In this document: positions 18,597-28,508 of the stretch, in pieces
How the letters are laid out: every line of letters begins with the position of its first letter
Position numbering within the stretch: the first letter of the stretch is position 1
Assembly (NCBI GenBank): GCA_020027875.1
Contig: JAHRHA010000027.1
Span: 1-57,868, forward strand
From: Micromonosporaceae bacterium
GTDB taxonomy: Bacteria; Actinomycetota; Actinomycetes; Mycobacteriales; Micromonosporaceae
Reading direction: 5' to 3'
DNA length: 57,868 bases
Made by a program: the position numbers and the translations under genes
The notes under the pieces: model-generated
What the model was told of the DNA's origin: nothing
Databases searched by the model: none
Seen by the model: only the letters and a program-made list of their open reading frames with translations

Positions 18597-20432
18597 CTAA
18601 CGACCGACGCGGGCACGGATCATGGATGCGAGCTCGCGCACCTCGCGCACCCGCAGCGCGAACGCGGCCGCGACGTATGCACCCAGCAGGACAACTCCCG
18701 CCACCACAAGCTGCACGATGCTCGCCACCTTGCCATCGCCCCAGACGACGGTCATGCCGATGACCGCGAGCGCGGCCGGAACCGCGGCGATCATCGCGGC
18801 GAGTGTTAGCCGACCGATCGTGGCGAAGACGTGGCCGAGACCGAGCCGACCGATTCGCCGCCGCAGCAGCCAGTAGCCGAGCATCGCGGCGACGACGAAC
18901 GACACCGCGTTGCCGGCCATCAGACCGGCGGCCACCAGCGCCACGGGCAGGACCACAAACAGCAGTACGTCGACCCCGATCCGGATCGCGACGACGGGCA
19001 TGTTGACCAGCGCGGGCGTCTTCGTGTCGGGCATGGCGTAAAACGCGAAGAGTTGCAGCTGGCTGATCGCGAATGGCACCAGGCCAAGTCCGGCCACCGC
19101 GATCACCCAACCGGTCGCGACGGCCTGCGCGTGCGTGTACTCGCCCCACTGAAACAGAGTTACGGCGAGTGGCCGCCCCAGCACGGCATAGGCGACCGTG
19201 GCGGGCAGTAGTACGACGGCCGTGAGCCGGGTGCCCAGAGACAGCTGGTGAGCCAGGTCGGCGTGCCGGTTCTGGGCCGCCGCGGCCGACATACGCGGCA
19301 TGAGGGCGGTGATCACGGAGACCGCCACGATGCCGTGCGCCATCATGAAGATGAGGTAGGCGTTGTTGAAGATCGCGGGCCCGGGCACGGTTGACCCGGG
19401 TTGGGCGGCGTCGCCGGCCATCTTGGCGATCCTCAAGATTACGACGAGTCCGACCTGGCTGATCAGGACGTACACGAGCATCCAGGCGCCGATGCGGCCC
19501 AGCTCGCGCAGGTGCAGCTGGCGGAAGTCCCACCGCCACTTCCAACGGAACCCCACCCGCCGAAGCGCGGGGAAGAGACCGGCCGCCTGCACCAGGATGC
19601 CCAGCGTGGTGCCGAGCCCCAGCACCGCGATCTCCGCCGCCGTCAGCGACTCAGCGGTTAGCGGGGTCGCGACCGGTAGCAGCGTGAAGACGCCGGCCAT
19701 GCCGATCACGACGAGGTTGTTCAGGATCGGCGCCCACATTGGCATCGCGAAGTGGCCCCGCGTGTTGAGCACGGCCGCGAAGAGTGCCGCCATGCCGTAG
19801 AAGAAGATCATCGGCAGGAGCAGGTACGACAGCGTCGTGATCAAATCGCGGTCGGCGACCGGAGTGCTGTCGCTGGTCAGCAGGGCCGTGAAGAGCGGGG
19901 CGCAGGCAACGGCGACGACGGTGGCGCCGGCCAGGAAGATCGCGGCCAGGCTGAGCAGTCGCTGCGTATACGCCTCGCCACGATCGGCGTCTCGGGTACG
20001 GGCGCGGACGAGCAGTGGGACCACCACGCTGGCCAGGACTCCGCCGAGCAGGAGTTCGTAGACCATGCCGGGCAGCGTGTTCGCCAGGTTGTAGTTGTCG
20101 GCCACCACCGCGGCGCCGATAGCGGCGCCGATAGCGGCGGTGCGGAGAAACCCAGTGGCGCGGCTGACGATGCTGCCCAGAGCCATGACGGAGCCATGTC
20201 TCGCCAAAGCCGTGCCCGTGTCGTCGCCATCCCCGCCGTCCGTGATCGGGTGCTCGATGGTCGAAGCGGCTGGGTCGACGTCGTAGCCGATGCTGCGGGC
20301 GGCGTCGCTCGCCACCGTCACCGCCGGAAGGACGTCGGTTGTGTCATGGCCAGTCGGCAGTGCGGCCGGCATGACCACGGTCGCGTCGGGGTCGTGAGCC
20401 CGATCCTGCACCCCGTCGTCGGCACCGGTCAT
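18597..20432 (-). CDS. murJ: Lipid II flippase MurJ (MviN)
   Basis: Polytopic membrane protein of 611 residues that flips the peptidoglycan precursor lipid II. About 14 membrane segments follow an acidic N-terminal tail of about 85 residues. The family block GSIVSRATGFLRTAAIGAAIG starts the first segment. The Arg/Lys-rich loops and ending RVREVRELASMIRARVGR are typical. It lacks the C-terminal pseudokinase domain of mycobacterial MviN, which is a separate gene downstream. The start at MTGADDGVQ is chosen over upstream codons because an AAGG site precedes it. It is divergent from cca. Confidence 0.95.
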   Translation of the reverse strand: MTGADDGVQDRAHDPDATVVMPAALPTGHDTTDVLPAVTVASDAARSIGYDVDPAASTIEHPITDGGDGDDTGTALARHGSVMALGSIVSRATGFLRTAAIGAAIGAAVVADNYNLANTLPGMVYELLLGGVLASVVVPLLVRARTRDADRGEAYTQRLLSLAAIFLAGATVVAVACAPLFTALLTSDSTPVADRDLITTLSYLLLPMIFFYGMAALFAAVLNTRGHFAMPMWAPILNNLVVIGMAGVFTLLPVATPLTAESLTAAEIAVLGLGTTLGILVQAAGLFPALRRVGFRWKWRWDFRQLHLRELGRIGAWMLVYVLISQVGLVVILRIAKMAGDAAQPGSTVPGPAIFNNAYLIFMMAHGIVAVSVITALMPRMSAAAAQNRHADLAHQLSLGTRLTAVVLLPATVAYAVLGRPLAVTLFQWGEYTHAQAVATGWVIAVAGLGLVPFAISQLQLFAFYAMPDTKTPALVNMPVVAIRIGVDVLLFVVLPVALVAAGLMAGNAVSFVVAAMLGYWLLRRRIGRLGLGHVFATIGRLTLAAMIAAVPAALAVIGMTVVWGDGKVASIVQLVVAGVVLLGAYVAAAFALRVREVRELASMIRARVGR

Positions 20433-20534
20433 GGCAGTGACCTTATAGTTCCGGCGCGAGACGACCCACCCCCGCGTCCAGCGCGCGGAACTCCCGCGAC
20501 CGCGCGCGCCGGCTGCCGATAGGCTAGCCACCCG

Positions 20535-22022
20535 ATGTCCGATTCCTCCAGCGCAGCCGCGCCCTCCGCAGACCTGACCGCCGCCCAGCGCCGGGCGGTC
20601 GCCGAGCTGTTGCGTATCTCACCGCTGGCGGACGAGCTTGGCCGGCGGTTCGCCAAGGCCGGACATGAGCTGCACCTCGTCGGCGGCTCGGTGCGGGACG
20701 CGCTGCTTGGCCGGCTCGGCGATGACCTTGACTTCGCCACGGACGCCCACCCCGAACAGACGCTCGCGATCCTCAAGGGCTGGGCCGAGTCGACGTGGGA
20801 GACCGGGCGGGAGTTCGGCACGATCGGCGCTGTTCGGCACGGCCTGCGCCTGGAGATCACCACGTTCCGGGCCGAGGCGTACGACGGGGTCAGTCGCAAT
20901 CCGGTCGTCCGGTACGGCACGAGCCTGCTCGACGACCTGCGCCGCCGCGACTTCGCCATCAACGCCATGGCGATCAGCCTGCCGGAGCACCAATTCACCG
21001 ACCCCCACGGCGGCCGTGACGATCTGGCCCGCTCGGTCTTGCGTACCCCTGCAACACCGCAGGACTCGTTCGGCGATGACCCGCTGCGGATGCTGCGCGC
21101 CGCCCGCTTCGCCGCCCAGCTGCGGTTCACTATCGCGCCCGACGTGCTGGCTGCCATGAGGTCGATGGCCGGCGACCTGAGGCGGATCACCGCGGAGCGA
21201 ATCCGCGATGAGTTCACCAAGCTGTTGTGCGCCGCGGACCCGATCACTGGCCTGCGACTGCTCGTGGACACCGGGCTGGCCGAGATCTTCCTGCCCGAGC
21301 TGCCGGGGCTCAAGCTCGCCATCGATGAGCACGCGCAGCACAAGGATGTGTATGAGCACACCCTGTCGGTGATCCGCAACGCGATCACACTAGAGGATCC
21401 AGACGACGGTCCCGACTTCGTACTCCGGATGGCCGCGCTCATGCACGATGTCGGCAAGCCGGCGACGAAGGCGGCCGGGCCGGACGGGCGGGTGAGCTTC
21501 CACCACCACGAGGTGGTCGGGGCACGGCTGACCCGCCAGCGGATGAGGGCGATGCGCTTTCCGAAGGACGTGATCTCCGATGTCGGCGGGCTGGTCGCCT
21601 TGCACCTGCGCTTCTACGGGTACGGAGGTGGCGAGTGGACTGATTCGGCCGTCCGCCGGTACGTCACCGACGCCGGCGAGTTGCTCCCGCGACTGCACAA
21701 GCTCACCCGATCGGACTGCACCACGCGCAACCGGCGCAAGGCCGCCCAGCTGTCGGCCGACTACGACGCGCTCGAGGAGCGAATCACTCGGATCGCTGCC
21801 GAGGAGGACCTGGCCCGGGTGCGTCCCGACCTCGACGGCAACGCGATCATGGAGCTGCTCGGCCTACCCCCCGGGCCGCTCGTAGGCGAGGCATGGCGTC
21901 ACCTCCGGGAGCTGCGGCTAGAGCGCGGTCCACTCGCTCACGACGAGGCCGTCTCCGAACTGCTGAGCTGGGCCGCCGCGCACGGGATACCCCCACGCCC
22001 CTCGCCCGAGGTCAAGGATTAA
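20535..22022 (+). CDS. cca: CCA tRNA nucleotidyltransferase
   Basis: Adds or repairs the 3'-CCA end of tRNAs. The 495-residue class II enzyme has the nucleotidyltransferase head LVGGSVRDALLG and DLDFATDAHPEQ near 52-75, and the RRRDFAINAMAIS block. The RNA-binding motif DPLRMLRAARFAAQL follows. A C-terminal HD domain has LMHDVGKPAT and an HHH cluster, as in actinobacterial PcnA. It is divergent from murJ and overlaps the convergent MFS gene by 11 bases. Confidence 0.96.
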   Translation: MSDSSSAAAPSADLTAAQRRAVAELLRISPLADELGRRFAKAGHELHLVGGSVRDALLGRLGDDLDFATDAHPEQTLAILKGWAESTWETGREFGTIGAVRHGLRLEITTFRAEAYDGVSRNPVVRYGTSLLDDLRRRDFAINAMAISLPEHQFTDPHGGRDDLARSVLRTPATPQDSFGDDPLRMLRAARFAAQLRFTIAPDVLAAMRSMAGDLRRITAERIRDEFTKLLCAADPITGLRLLVDTGLAEIFLPELPGLKLAIDEHAQHKDVYEHTLSVIRNAITLEDPDDGPDFVLRMAALMHDVGKPATKAAGPDGRVSFHHHEVVGARLTRQRMRAMRFPKDVISDVGGLVALHLRFYGYGGGEWTDSAVRRYVTDAGELLPRLHKLTRSDCTTRNRRKAAQLSADYDALEERITRIAAEEDLARVRPDLDGNAIMELLGLPPGPLVGEAWRHLRELRLERGPLAHDEAVSELLSWAAAHGIPPRPSPEVKD

Positions 22023-23340
22023 GTCGGGCGGAGCGGCGGGAGGCGAAATTGGCGTACCACATCGCCAGGACCGCGTACCCGACACCGACGGCGGCAATGA
22101 CGGCGTGTGAGTGGCCGTTCTCGGGGAGAGCGAACGCGCCGATGAGGAGGCCGAGCACAAAAAGCAGGTTGAACGCGGTGTCGTTCACGCTGAACACGCG
22201 ACCCCGGTAGTCGTCGGAGATCTCGAGTTGGAGCGCGGTGTCCGTGACGATCTTGGTGCCCTGCGTCGCGAGGCTGACGAAGAAGGCCGCGGCCACGGTG
22301 AGGGGAGCGAGGAACGGCAGGGCCAGAACCGGGACGAGTACCGCGAGCGAGGCCATCATCGCGGTCACCCAGCGAGAGCCGCCGATGCGTCGGGTAACCG
22401 GGGGCGTTACCACCGCGGACACCAGTGCGCCGAGCGCGGCGGCCGCCGCGACCGGCAGCAGCCCTGTTAGCGACGCCGCGGGGTCACCGGCGTTGTAGAA
22501 GTTGCGATAGAGCAACAGCGTGGTGATCGCCAGCACGCCGTAGAGCCCACGATGCACCGCCTGCACGATCAGCACCGAGGCGGCGGCGGGTCGATGCGCC
22601 ACGTGGCGCACACCGGCGACCATCCCGCGCGCCGTGTCGGCCAGCGCGGCCAACGTCGAACCCCGGGGGCGTGCGGCGTCATCCGGGCCCAGGGCATCGA
22701 GTCGGAAGCTGAGCATCGTCAGGGCGGCGGATAGTCCGTACCCAAGTACGGCGACACCGGAGACCATGGCGTACTGATGGAACCCGGTACCGGTCAGCTG
22801 GAGCACGAACGCCGCGCTGGCGAGCCCGGTTGAGAACACAACCGTACCGAACGTGGTCGCGAAAGAGTTCGCCGTGACCAGGCGCGCCTCGTCCACCACG
22901 TGCGGCTGCCCGGCGGAGATGCCGGCGAGGAAGAAGCGATTCAACGCGATGATGCACAGGGCAGTCGCGACGAAGAGAGTTCCCTCATCGCCGCGCCAGA
23001 CGAACATCACCGCCGGCACGACCAGCGCTGCCCGCAGGGTGTTGGCGACAAAGAGTGTCCTCACCCGGCTCCACCGGTCGAGGAAGACGCCCACGAATGG
23101 ACCGAGCGTCGAGTACGGCAGCAGCAGCACCGCGAACGCCGTCGCGATCGCGACCGGACTCGCCGCCTTCTCCGGGTTGAAGAAGACACTGCCCGCCAGG
23201 CCGGCCTGGAACCAGCCGTCGCCGAGTTGGCTCAGGAGCCGGACGGCGAGCAACCGCCGGAAACCGCGCTGGGCGAGAATCGCGCGCAGGTTCCCGCGTG
23301 GCATAGCCCCGGTCGGCTGGGGCGCAAGGGCGGCCTGCAT
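22012..23340 (-). CDS. Major facilitator superfamily transporter
   Basis: A 442-residue membrane protein with about 12 predicted membrane segments. It has the MFS cytoplasmic loop motif GVFLDRWSRVRTLFVAN between segments 2 and 3, and a counterpart TPPVTRRIGGSRWV in the C-terminal half. The closest group is probably MFS_1/MFS_3-type efflux proteins, but the substrate cannot be read from the sequence. Translation may start at the second Met (MPRGNLRAIL). The gene converges on cca with an 11-bp overlap. Confidence 0.88.
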   Translation of the reverse strand: MQAALAPQPTGAMPRGNLRAILAQRGFRRLLAVRLLSQLGDGWFQAGLAGSVFFNPEKAASPVAIATAFAVLLLPYSTLGPFVGVFLDRWSRVRTLFVANTLRAALVVPAVMFVWRGDEGTLFVATALCIIALNRFFLAGISAGQPHVVDEARLVTANSFATTFGTVVFSTGLASAAFVLQLTGTGFHQYAMVSGVAVLGYGLSAALTMLSFRLDALGPDDAARPRGSTLAALADTARGMVAGVRHVAHRPAAASVLIVQAVHRGLYGVLAITTLLLYRNFYNAGDPAASLTGLLPVAAAAALGALVSAVVTPPVTRRIGGSRWVTAMMASLAVLVPVLALPFLAPLTVAAAFFVSLATQGTKIVTDTALQLEISDDYRGRVFSVNDTAFNLLFVLGLLIGAFALPENGHSHAVIAAVGVGYAVLAMWYANFASRRSARLNP

Positions 23341-23464
23341 GGTTCCTGAGGGTACGGGGTTGGCGCCAACCGGCGAGTGTCGCGGCGGCGACCCGCACGC
23401 GAACGGCTCACCGGTGAGTCCTGCGATGGTCTCGGTGGACTCACCGGCGAGCGGCTGCGCGTGG

Positions 23465-24955
23465 TTACTCTGGGTCGGACTTGCCTGACTGCTTCGGTGC
23501 GGTGGCCGGCGCGGCCGTCACCGCCTTCGTCGACGCCCCATTCCCGGCGGACTCGCCCGCCATGCCGGACAGGCGCGTGAGCAACTGGGCGAGGTCGATG
23601 CCGGTGAGGTCGGTGCCCAATTGGAGGCCCTGCGCGACATTGGAGGCGACCGTCTTCGTCAGCGACGACGCCCCATCGGTCGAGATGACGGTCAGCTTGT
23701 CGATCGCGGCCACGGGCGCGGCGGCGGCCTCCACGACCTGGGGAAGGACCCGCAGCAGGAGGTCGAGCACGGCCGCCTCGCCGTACACTCCGAACGCGTC
23801 GGCCTTGCTCTGCATCGCCGCCGCCTCGGCATTTCCCTTGGCCAGGATGGCGGCTGCCTCGGCCGTACCTTCCCGCTCAGTCGCCTCCGCGAGTGCGGCG
23901 CGGCGGGCCCGCTCACCCTCACCGGTGAGGCGCGACTGTTCGGCGGTGGCCTGGGCGGCCGCGATGGTCGCCTGCCGCCGGGCGTCGGCGTCGGCGATAG
24001 CGGCGTTCTTGCGCGCCTCGGCGTCCTGCTCCACTCGGTAGCGTTCGGCGTCGGCGGGCTTTCGCACCTCGGTGTCGAGCACGCGCTGTTTGAGTTCGGC
24101 GTTCTGCTCGGCGACCTTGCGTTGTTCGGCGATGATGAACTGCTGGCGCTCCGCCTCGGCGAGCGGTCCGGCCGCCGCGGACTGAGCCTTGGCCGCGTCG
24201 ATCTCGGCCTGGATCCCTGCCTGCTTGAGGGCGAGGTTGCGCTGCGCCGCGGCGATCGCCTCCTCGGCCAGCAACCGTTCCTGCTCGGCCTGCTGGCGGG
24301 CCTTAGCCTCGGCGATCGCCGCGTCCTTGAGTACCCGGGCGGCCTCGGGCCGGCCCAGGTCCTGCAGGTACGACCCCTCCGCCAGGATGTCCTGGAGTTG
24401 GAACGTGTCGAGCACCAGACCCTGGTTGGTCATCGAGTGCTCGGCCTCCTCCGCGACGGCCGAGGCGAACGCCGCGCGGTCCCTGATGATCTCCTCGACG
24501 GTCAACCGACCGACGATCGAACGCAGTGCGCCGGCGAGCACCTCGCGCGCGAATTCTTCGATCTCCGCCTGCTGATGGAGAAAGCGCTGGGCGGCGGCCC
24601 GGATCGCGTCCTCGGTCCCGCCGACCTTGACGATCGCGACGCCCTGCAGGTTCGCGCGGATGCCCTGCTTGCTGACCGCGCCCTGGATCTCGACGTGGAT
24701 TCGACGGCTGGACAGTCCCAGCACTTGGAGTTTCTGCACGACCGGCATCACGAAGACGGACGCGCCCATGACGACCTTCTGCCCTGACAGGTCTGTGGCC
24801 ATGACGCCGTCGACGCCCTCGACCGAGCGGCCCTTGCGACCGGTGACGATGAAAGCCTCGTTCGGGCCGGCGACCTTGATCCGGCTGAGGATGTAGATCA
24901 CGAGGAGGACCAGCAGCAGCACCGCGCCACCGATCGCGATGAGGAGAGGAAGCAT
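23465..24955 (-). CDS. Flotillin-like SPFH domain protein (FloT/YqiK type)
   Basis: Membrane scaffold of 496 residues. An N-terminal membrane segment (MLPLLIAIGGAVLLLVLLVIY, about 1-21) is followed by an SPFH domain with KVAGPNEAFIVTGRKG. A long Ala/Glu/Gln-rich coiled coil runs from about 185 to 390. A hydrophobic C-terminal helix and a flexible Ala/Thr tail complete it. The start at MLPLL follows AGAAGGAAC. It is downstream of an NfeD-like gene in the same direction; flotillin-NfeD pairs form membrane microdomains in other bacteria. Confidence 0.93.
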   Translation of the reverse strand: MLPLLIAIGGAVLLLVLLVIYILSRIKVAGPNEAFIVTGRKGRSVEGVDGVMATDLSGQKVVMGASVFVMPVVQKLQVLGLSSRRIHVEIQGAVSKQGIRANLQGVAIVKVGGTEDAIRAAAQRFLHQQAEIEEFAREVLAGALRSIVGRLTVEEIIRDRAAFASAVAEEAEHSMTNQGLVLDTFQLQDILAEGSYLQDLGRPEAARVLKDAAIAEAKARQQAEQERLLAEEAIAAAQRNLALKQAGIQAEIDAAKAQSAAAGPLAEAERQQFIIAEQRKVAEQNAELKQRVLDTEVRKPADAERYRVEQDAEARKNAAIADADARRQATIAAAQATAEQSRLTGEGERARRAALAEATEREGTAEAAAILAKGNAEAAAMQSKADAFGVYGEAAVLDLLLRVLPQVVEAAAAPVAAIDKLTVISTDGASSLTKTVASNVAQGLQLGTDLTGIDLAQLLTRLSGMAGESAGNGASTKAVTAAPATAPKQSGKSDPE

Positions 24956-25032
24956 TGTTCCTTCTTTCCGGGGGTACGGGCACCAGGCCGACAAGATCAG
25001 ATGGGTTGGGAAGGGGGTACGGAGTAGACGGA

Positions 25033-25548
25033 TCAGACTGGCGCGGTCTCCTCGACCACGACGCTGGTGTCGCTTGGCGCCTCAACGACGAAGACACGGG
25101 CACCCAGCGCGACGGCCTTGTCTGACTTCGCATTGAGTTTGACGGGTTGCCCGCCGATATGAATACGCACCTCGCCGTATCCCTGAGCTGGAATCGGCGT
25201 GACGATCACGCCGATCCGCCCGAGGAGGTCCGACCTGGTGGGCGTCGCGTCCGTACGCATCCGACCGGCCGCGCGGGCTAGCAGCAGTGTGCCCCACGCC
25301 GCGGGGATGGCGATCGCGACACCCACCACGAGCGCCACCAGCAGCGCCAGGATCGCACCGCCACCAGTGAGCGATGCCGCGATCGCGCCACCGAAGCCGA
25401 ACGCGCCCACGAAGCCAGCGATCGACGGCATCGAGAGCGGACCGTCGCCGTCGCCCAGGGGCACCAGGTCGCCAGCGAAGAGCGCCAGAGCGAGCAACAC
25501 AACGCCAAGACCACCGATGATGAGAAAGGTGATGGTCACTGCGTTCAT
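25033..25548 (-). CDS. NfeD-like membrane protein
   Basis: A 171-residue protein with two to three membrane segments in the first 105 residues. A C-terminal OB-fold domain of NfeD type follows (LLGRIGVIVTPIPAQGYGEV to VVVEETAPV). The start at MNAVTITFL is supported by a CCAGGAGCGAG site just upstream. It is cotranscribed with the flotillin gene 77 bp downstream, the standard partner arrangement. Confidence 0.88.
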   Translation of the reverse strand: MNAVTITFLIIGGLGVVLLALALFAGDLVPLGDGDGPLSMPSIAGFVGAFGFGGAIAASLTGGGAILALLVALVVGVAIAIPAAWGTLLLARAAGRMRTDATPTRSDLLGRIGVIVTPIPAQGYGEVRIHIGGQPVKLNAKSDKAVALGARVFVVEAPSDTSVVVEETAPV

Positions 25549-25824
25549 GGGCTCGCTCCTGGTCAACCGCCTAGTGACCACCGAGGGTAGCGTCATCGCG
25601 CCACACCACACCGCCCCTGCCGGCCCGGGGAGTTGCACCGCCCGCTGTTAGAACCGGGCGAGAGCGGGCGCCGGCGTGTGCCCGAGCACCTCCTCCGGCG
25701 GGACCCCCAGGGTAACCAGGTGAACTGGCACCGCTCGTTGTACCGGTAGGCATTCCAGTCTGTGGCGGCTTATCGACCATGAAGGGCGAGCCGTCTTGTC
25801 ACACCCCTGTCGCAGACTGGGCAC

Positions 25825-26322
25825 GTGAGGTCTTCGGTTATCGACTCGCCCATCGGCGGAGTGGGGATCGCGGTCGACGGCGATGCGGTCTGTGCCGTGT
25901 CCTTCGGTGCGGCACTCACGGATGTGGACGGGGCTACTCCTCCGCCCTCCCTGTTGGCCGAGGCGGAGCGGCAGCTGTGGGAGTATTTCGCGGGCGAACG
26001 AACCGAGTTCGCACTCCCCCTGGTGGTGCGCCGGGGCAGCGAGTTCGAGCGTGCCGTATGGAAAGCCATCGCCGCTATCCCCTACGGCGAGACGCTCAGC
26101 TACGGGGCGATCGCCCGCTCGGTCGGCGAACCCGGCGGTGCGCAGGCGGTCGGGTTGGCATGTAATCGCAACCCACTGCCGATCATCGTGCCGTGCCATC
26201 GCGTCATCGGAGCCGACGGCAAGCTCGTCGGCTTCGGCGGCGGCATCAAGCGGAAACGGTGGCTGCTCCAACTGGAGGCGCGCATCCACATCGAGCGCAC
26301 CTTCATGGGAGAAAACCGGTGA
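25825..26322 (+). CDS. ogt: Methylated-DNA--protein-cysteine methyltransferase (O6-alkylguanine repair)
   Basis: Suicide repair protein that transfers alkyl groups from O6-alkylguanine to its own cysteine. The 165-residue protein has the active site IIVPCHRVI with the acceptor Cys near 131. It also has the DNA-binding helix YGETLSYGAIARSVG and the Asn hinge VGLACNRNPLP. The start is GTG at 25825. It is divergent from nfeD and convergent with ino1; a palindromic element (26347-26423) lies behind it. Confidence 0.95.
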   Translation: MRSSVIDSPIGGVGIAVDGDAVCAVSFGAALTDVDGATPPPSLLAEAERQLWEYFAGERTEFALPLVVRRGSEFERAVWKAIAAIPYGETLSYGAIARSVGEPGGAQAVGLACNRNPLPIIVPCHRVIGADGKLVGFGGGIKRKRWLLQLEARIHIERTFMGENR

Positions 26323-26346
26323 CGTTGGATGACGACGATGCCGAAC

Positions 26347-26423
26347 TCAAGATCCCCACGATCATGAGCTGACCGTCGCCAACGGGCGCCGATCATGACC
26401 TCCAGGTCATGATCGGCGCCCGT
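26347..26423. repeat. Palindromic element, copy A (left half-unit plus extended core)
   Basis: Core arms GATCATGACCT and AGGTCATGATC are separated by two bases (26391-26414). They extend to a perfect 42-bp palindrome by flanking ACGGGCGCC/GGCGCCCGT. A 55-bp half-unit (26347-26401) begins CAAGATCCC and has CTGACCGTCG in the middle, at the same offsets as copy C. The right half-unit is missing. It lies between the convergent ogt and ino1 genes and could end transcription from both sides. Confidence 0.85.
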
Positions 26424-26433
26424 AGGTTAAGCC

Positions 26434-27513
26434 TCAGCGCTCGTTGGTGCCGTCGATGAACGCCTCGATCGCCTCACGTGCGTCATGGTCGGCGTACTGA
26501 ACCGGCGGGGACTTCATGAGATAGGACGACGCGGAGAGGAGTGGGCCACCGATCTTGCGGTCAAGAGCGATCTTCGCGGCACGGATCGCGTCGATGATGA
26601 TGCCGGCGGAGTTGGGCGAGTCCCAGACCTCCAGCTTCAATTCGGCGTTGAGGGGGACATCGCCGAAGGCCCGGCCCTCGAGCCGGATGTAGGCCCACTT
26701 GCGATCGTCGAGCCACGGCACGTGATCGGAGGGTCCGATGTGGATGGAGCCCTTCTCCATCTCGTGCGGGATCTGCGACGTCACCGATTGGGTCTTGGAG
26801 ATCTTCTTTGAGATCAGCCGCTCCCGCTCGAGCATGTTCATGAAGTCCATGTTGCCGCCGAAGTTGAGCTGGTACGTCCGCAGCAGCTCCACCCCACGGT
26901 CCTCGAACAGCTTGGCCAGCCCGCGGTGGACAATCGTGGCACCGACCTGTGACTTGATGTCGTCGCCGACGATCGGCAGCCCGGCGTCGGAGAACTTCTT
27001 CGCCCAGACGGGGTCCGAAGCGATAAAGACCGGAAGGGCGTTGACAAACGCACAGCCCGCGTCGATGGCCGCCTGGGCATAGAACTTGTCCGCCGCCTCC
27101 GAACCGACCGGGAGGTAGGACACGACGACGTCCACCCGTGCCTCGCGGAGCACCGCGGTGACATCCACCGGCTGGGCGTCGGACTCCTCCACCATCTCGC
27201 GATAGAACTTGCCCAGGCCGTCGTGGGTCGGACCTCGCTGTACGATGACGCCGCTGGGCGGCACGTCGCAGATCTTGATGGTGTTGTTCTCGCTGGCGAG
27301 GATCGCCTCGGCGATGTCACTGCCGACCTTCTTCGCGTCGACGTCGAAGGCGGCGACGAACTCGATATCGGACACGTGGTAGTCGCCGAACTTGACGTGC
27401 ATGAGACCCGGTACGCGGTCGTTAGGGTCGGCCTTGCGGTAATACTCCACGCCCTGCACGAGCGAGGACGCGCAGTTACCGACACCAACGATGGCGACAC
27501 GAACGGAACCCAT
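26434..27513 (-). CDS. ino1: Inositol-3-phosphate synthase
   Basis: Converts glucose 6-phosphate to 1L-myo-inositol 3-phosphate using NAD, the first step towards phosphatidylinositol and mycothiol. The 359-residue protein has the N-terminal Rossmann motif [16 protein letters not shown]. Family blocks [27 protein letters not shown] and [12 protein letters not shown] are present. The start at [10 protein letters not shown] follows AAGGAGG; an in-frame ATG seven codons upstream overlaps the padR stop. It is 17 bp downstream of padR, an association conserved in actinobacteria. Confidence 0.96.
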   Translation of the reverse strand: MGSVRVAIVGVGNCASSLVQGVEYYRKADPNDRVPGLMHVKFGDYHVSDIEFVAAFDVDAKKVGSDIAEAILASENNTIKICDVPPSGVIVQRGPTHDGLGKFYREMVEESDAQPVDVTAVLREARVDVVVSYLPVGSEAADKFYAQAAIDAGCAFVNALPVFIASDPVWAKKFSDAGLPIVGDDIKSQVGATIVHRGLAKLFEDRGVELLRTYQLNFGGNMDFMNMLERERLISKKISKTQSVTSQIPHEMEKGSIHIGPSDHVPWLDDRKWAYIRLEGRAFGDVPLNAELKLEVWDSPNSAGIIIDAIRAAKIALDRKIGGPLLSASSYLMKSPPVQYADHDAREAIEAFIDGTNER

Positions 27514-27530
27514 CGCGGCAGCCTCCTTAT

Positions 27531-28163
27531 TCATCTCACCGCTCCGGGTTGTCCGAAGACGGAGTGGTCAATATCGGGGTTACCCCTACCGGGGCTTTGG
27601 CCAGGGGTCTGGCCGGATCGCTCGGTGGCGATGAGTTCCTCCAGCCACCGCACCTCGCGTTCGCACGCGTCGAGCCCATGGCGCTGCAGCTCCAGGGTGT
27701 ACGCGTCGAGTCGCTCGGCGGCTCGGGCGAGCACGTCGCGGAGCCCTTCGCGACGCTCCTCGACCCGGCGGCGACGGCCCTCGAGAATCCGGATGCGCGT
27801 CTGCTGGTCGGTGCGCGCGAAGAACGCGAAATGAACGCCGAAGGCCGGATCGTCATAGGTCTCCGGCCCTGCCTGGGCGAGCAACTCTTGGAACCGCTCC
27901 TTGCCCTCTGCTGTGATCTTGTAGACGACCCGCCCGCGGCGGCTCGTCATGGGCGGGATATCCGCGGAGGTTGCGGCCGAGTCGGGCTCGGGTGCGCCTT
28001 CCGTGATCCAGTTCGCGGCCTGCAGCCGGCGCAGCGTCGGATAGAGCGAGCCGTAGCTGATCGCGGCGCGGAACGCGCCGAGCTTTGTGGTGAGTTGCTT
28101 GCGCAGCTCGTAGCCGTGCATCGGGGATTCGTGCAGAATGCCGAGGATAGCGAGTTCGAGCAC
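27531..28163 (-). CDS. PadR family transcriptional regulator
   Basis: A 210-residue protein with an N-terminal PadR winged helix: [20 protein letters not shown] and the recognition segment [21 protein letters not shown]-terminal Vir-type coiled region starts around 125, with repeated Glu/Arg. The GTG start follows a GAGGAGGAGG site. It is immediately upstream of ino1 in the same direction and may control it; the inducer is unknown. It is divergent from the first PBP gene. Confidence 0.92.
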   Translation of the reverse strand: MLELAILGILHESPMHGYELRKQLTTKLGAFRAAISYGSLYPTLRRLQAANWITEGAPEPDSAATSADIPPMTSRRGRVVYKITAEGKERFQELLAQAGPETYDDPAFGVHFAFFARTDQQTRIRILEGRRRRVEERREGLRDVLARAAERLDAYTLELQRHGLDACEREVRWLEELIATERSGQTPGQSPGRGNPDIDHSVFGQPGAVR

Positions 28164-28213
28164 GTTCGCCTCCTCCTCGTCATCGAGCGCTTCATGCCGG
28201 ACTTCGGAGCCGA

Positions 28214-28230
28214 TGTATCGGCCCGATACA
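28214..28230. promoter_or_regulatory. Candidate PadR operator palindrome
   Basis: Inverted repeat TGTATCGG...CCGATACA with a one-base centre in the padR upstream region. Dyads of this kind just before an autoregulated PadR gene are typical operators. Assignment is by position only. Confidence 0.5.
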
Positions 28231-28318
28231 TCGAGCCTAGGGCTTTCCCACGCGGCCCGCAACCGGAGCCACCCGGCCGGTGCTCCGGATCGCCCGCCCC
28301 GGGGCCCTAGCACCACCC

Positions 28319-28390
28319 CGTCGATCATGACCTGGAGGTCATGATCGAGGCAGTTTCGCGACGGTCAGATCGTGATCACGGAGATCTTGG
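28319..28390. repeat. Palindromic element, copy B (right half-unit)
   Basis: Core arms GATCATGACCT and AGGTCATGATC around a GG centre (28323-28346), then a 55-bp half-unit (28336-28390) with GACGGTCAG in the middle and ending GATCTTGG. Offsets are identical to copy C. The left half-unit is absent. It lies in the divergent gap between padR and the first PBP gene. Confidence 0.85.
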
Positions 28391-28508
28391 TGGGCAGGTG
28401 ATGGGATCCACGCTCGGCCGTGGCCCTCGGCTCGCGTAGCTGTCCAACGTGGCATAACCTGCGGCCGAGGCGAGTGACACTCGCTCGGCGGCTCGCGAGG
28501 GGTGCCGG

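Larger units (their letters stand above)
28164..28508. other. Divergent gap padR / first PBP gene
   Basis: This 345-bp noncoding gap contains palindromic element copy B and must hold the padR-ino1 and PBP promoters. I cannot place the promoters with confidence. A palindrome TGTATCGGCCCGATACA at about 28214-28230, 50 bp before padR, could be a PadR operator. Confidence 0.5.

Noticed and set aside
18133..19545. 470-codon minus-strand frame across murJ and the following gap
   Set aside because: It is in another frame of murJ, composed of Arg/Gly/Ala with no domain. Its presence across the gap does not support a gene.
23621..24787. 388-codon plus-strand frame opposite the flotillin gene
   Set aside because: A shadow of the coiled-coil coding sequence (Leu/Gly/Arg-rich); no ribosome-binding site or motif.
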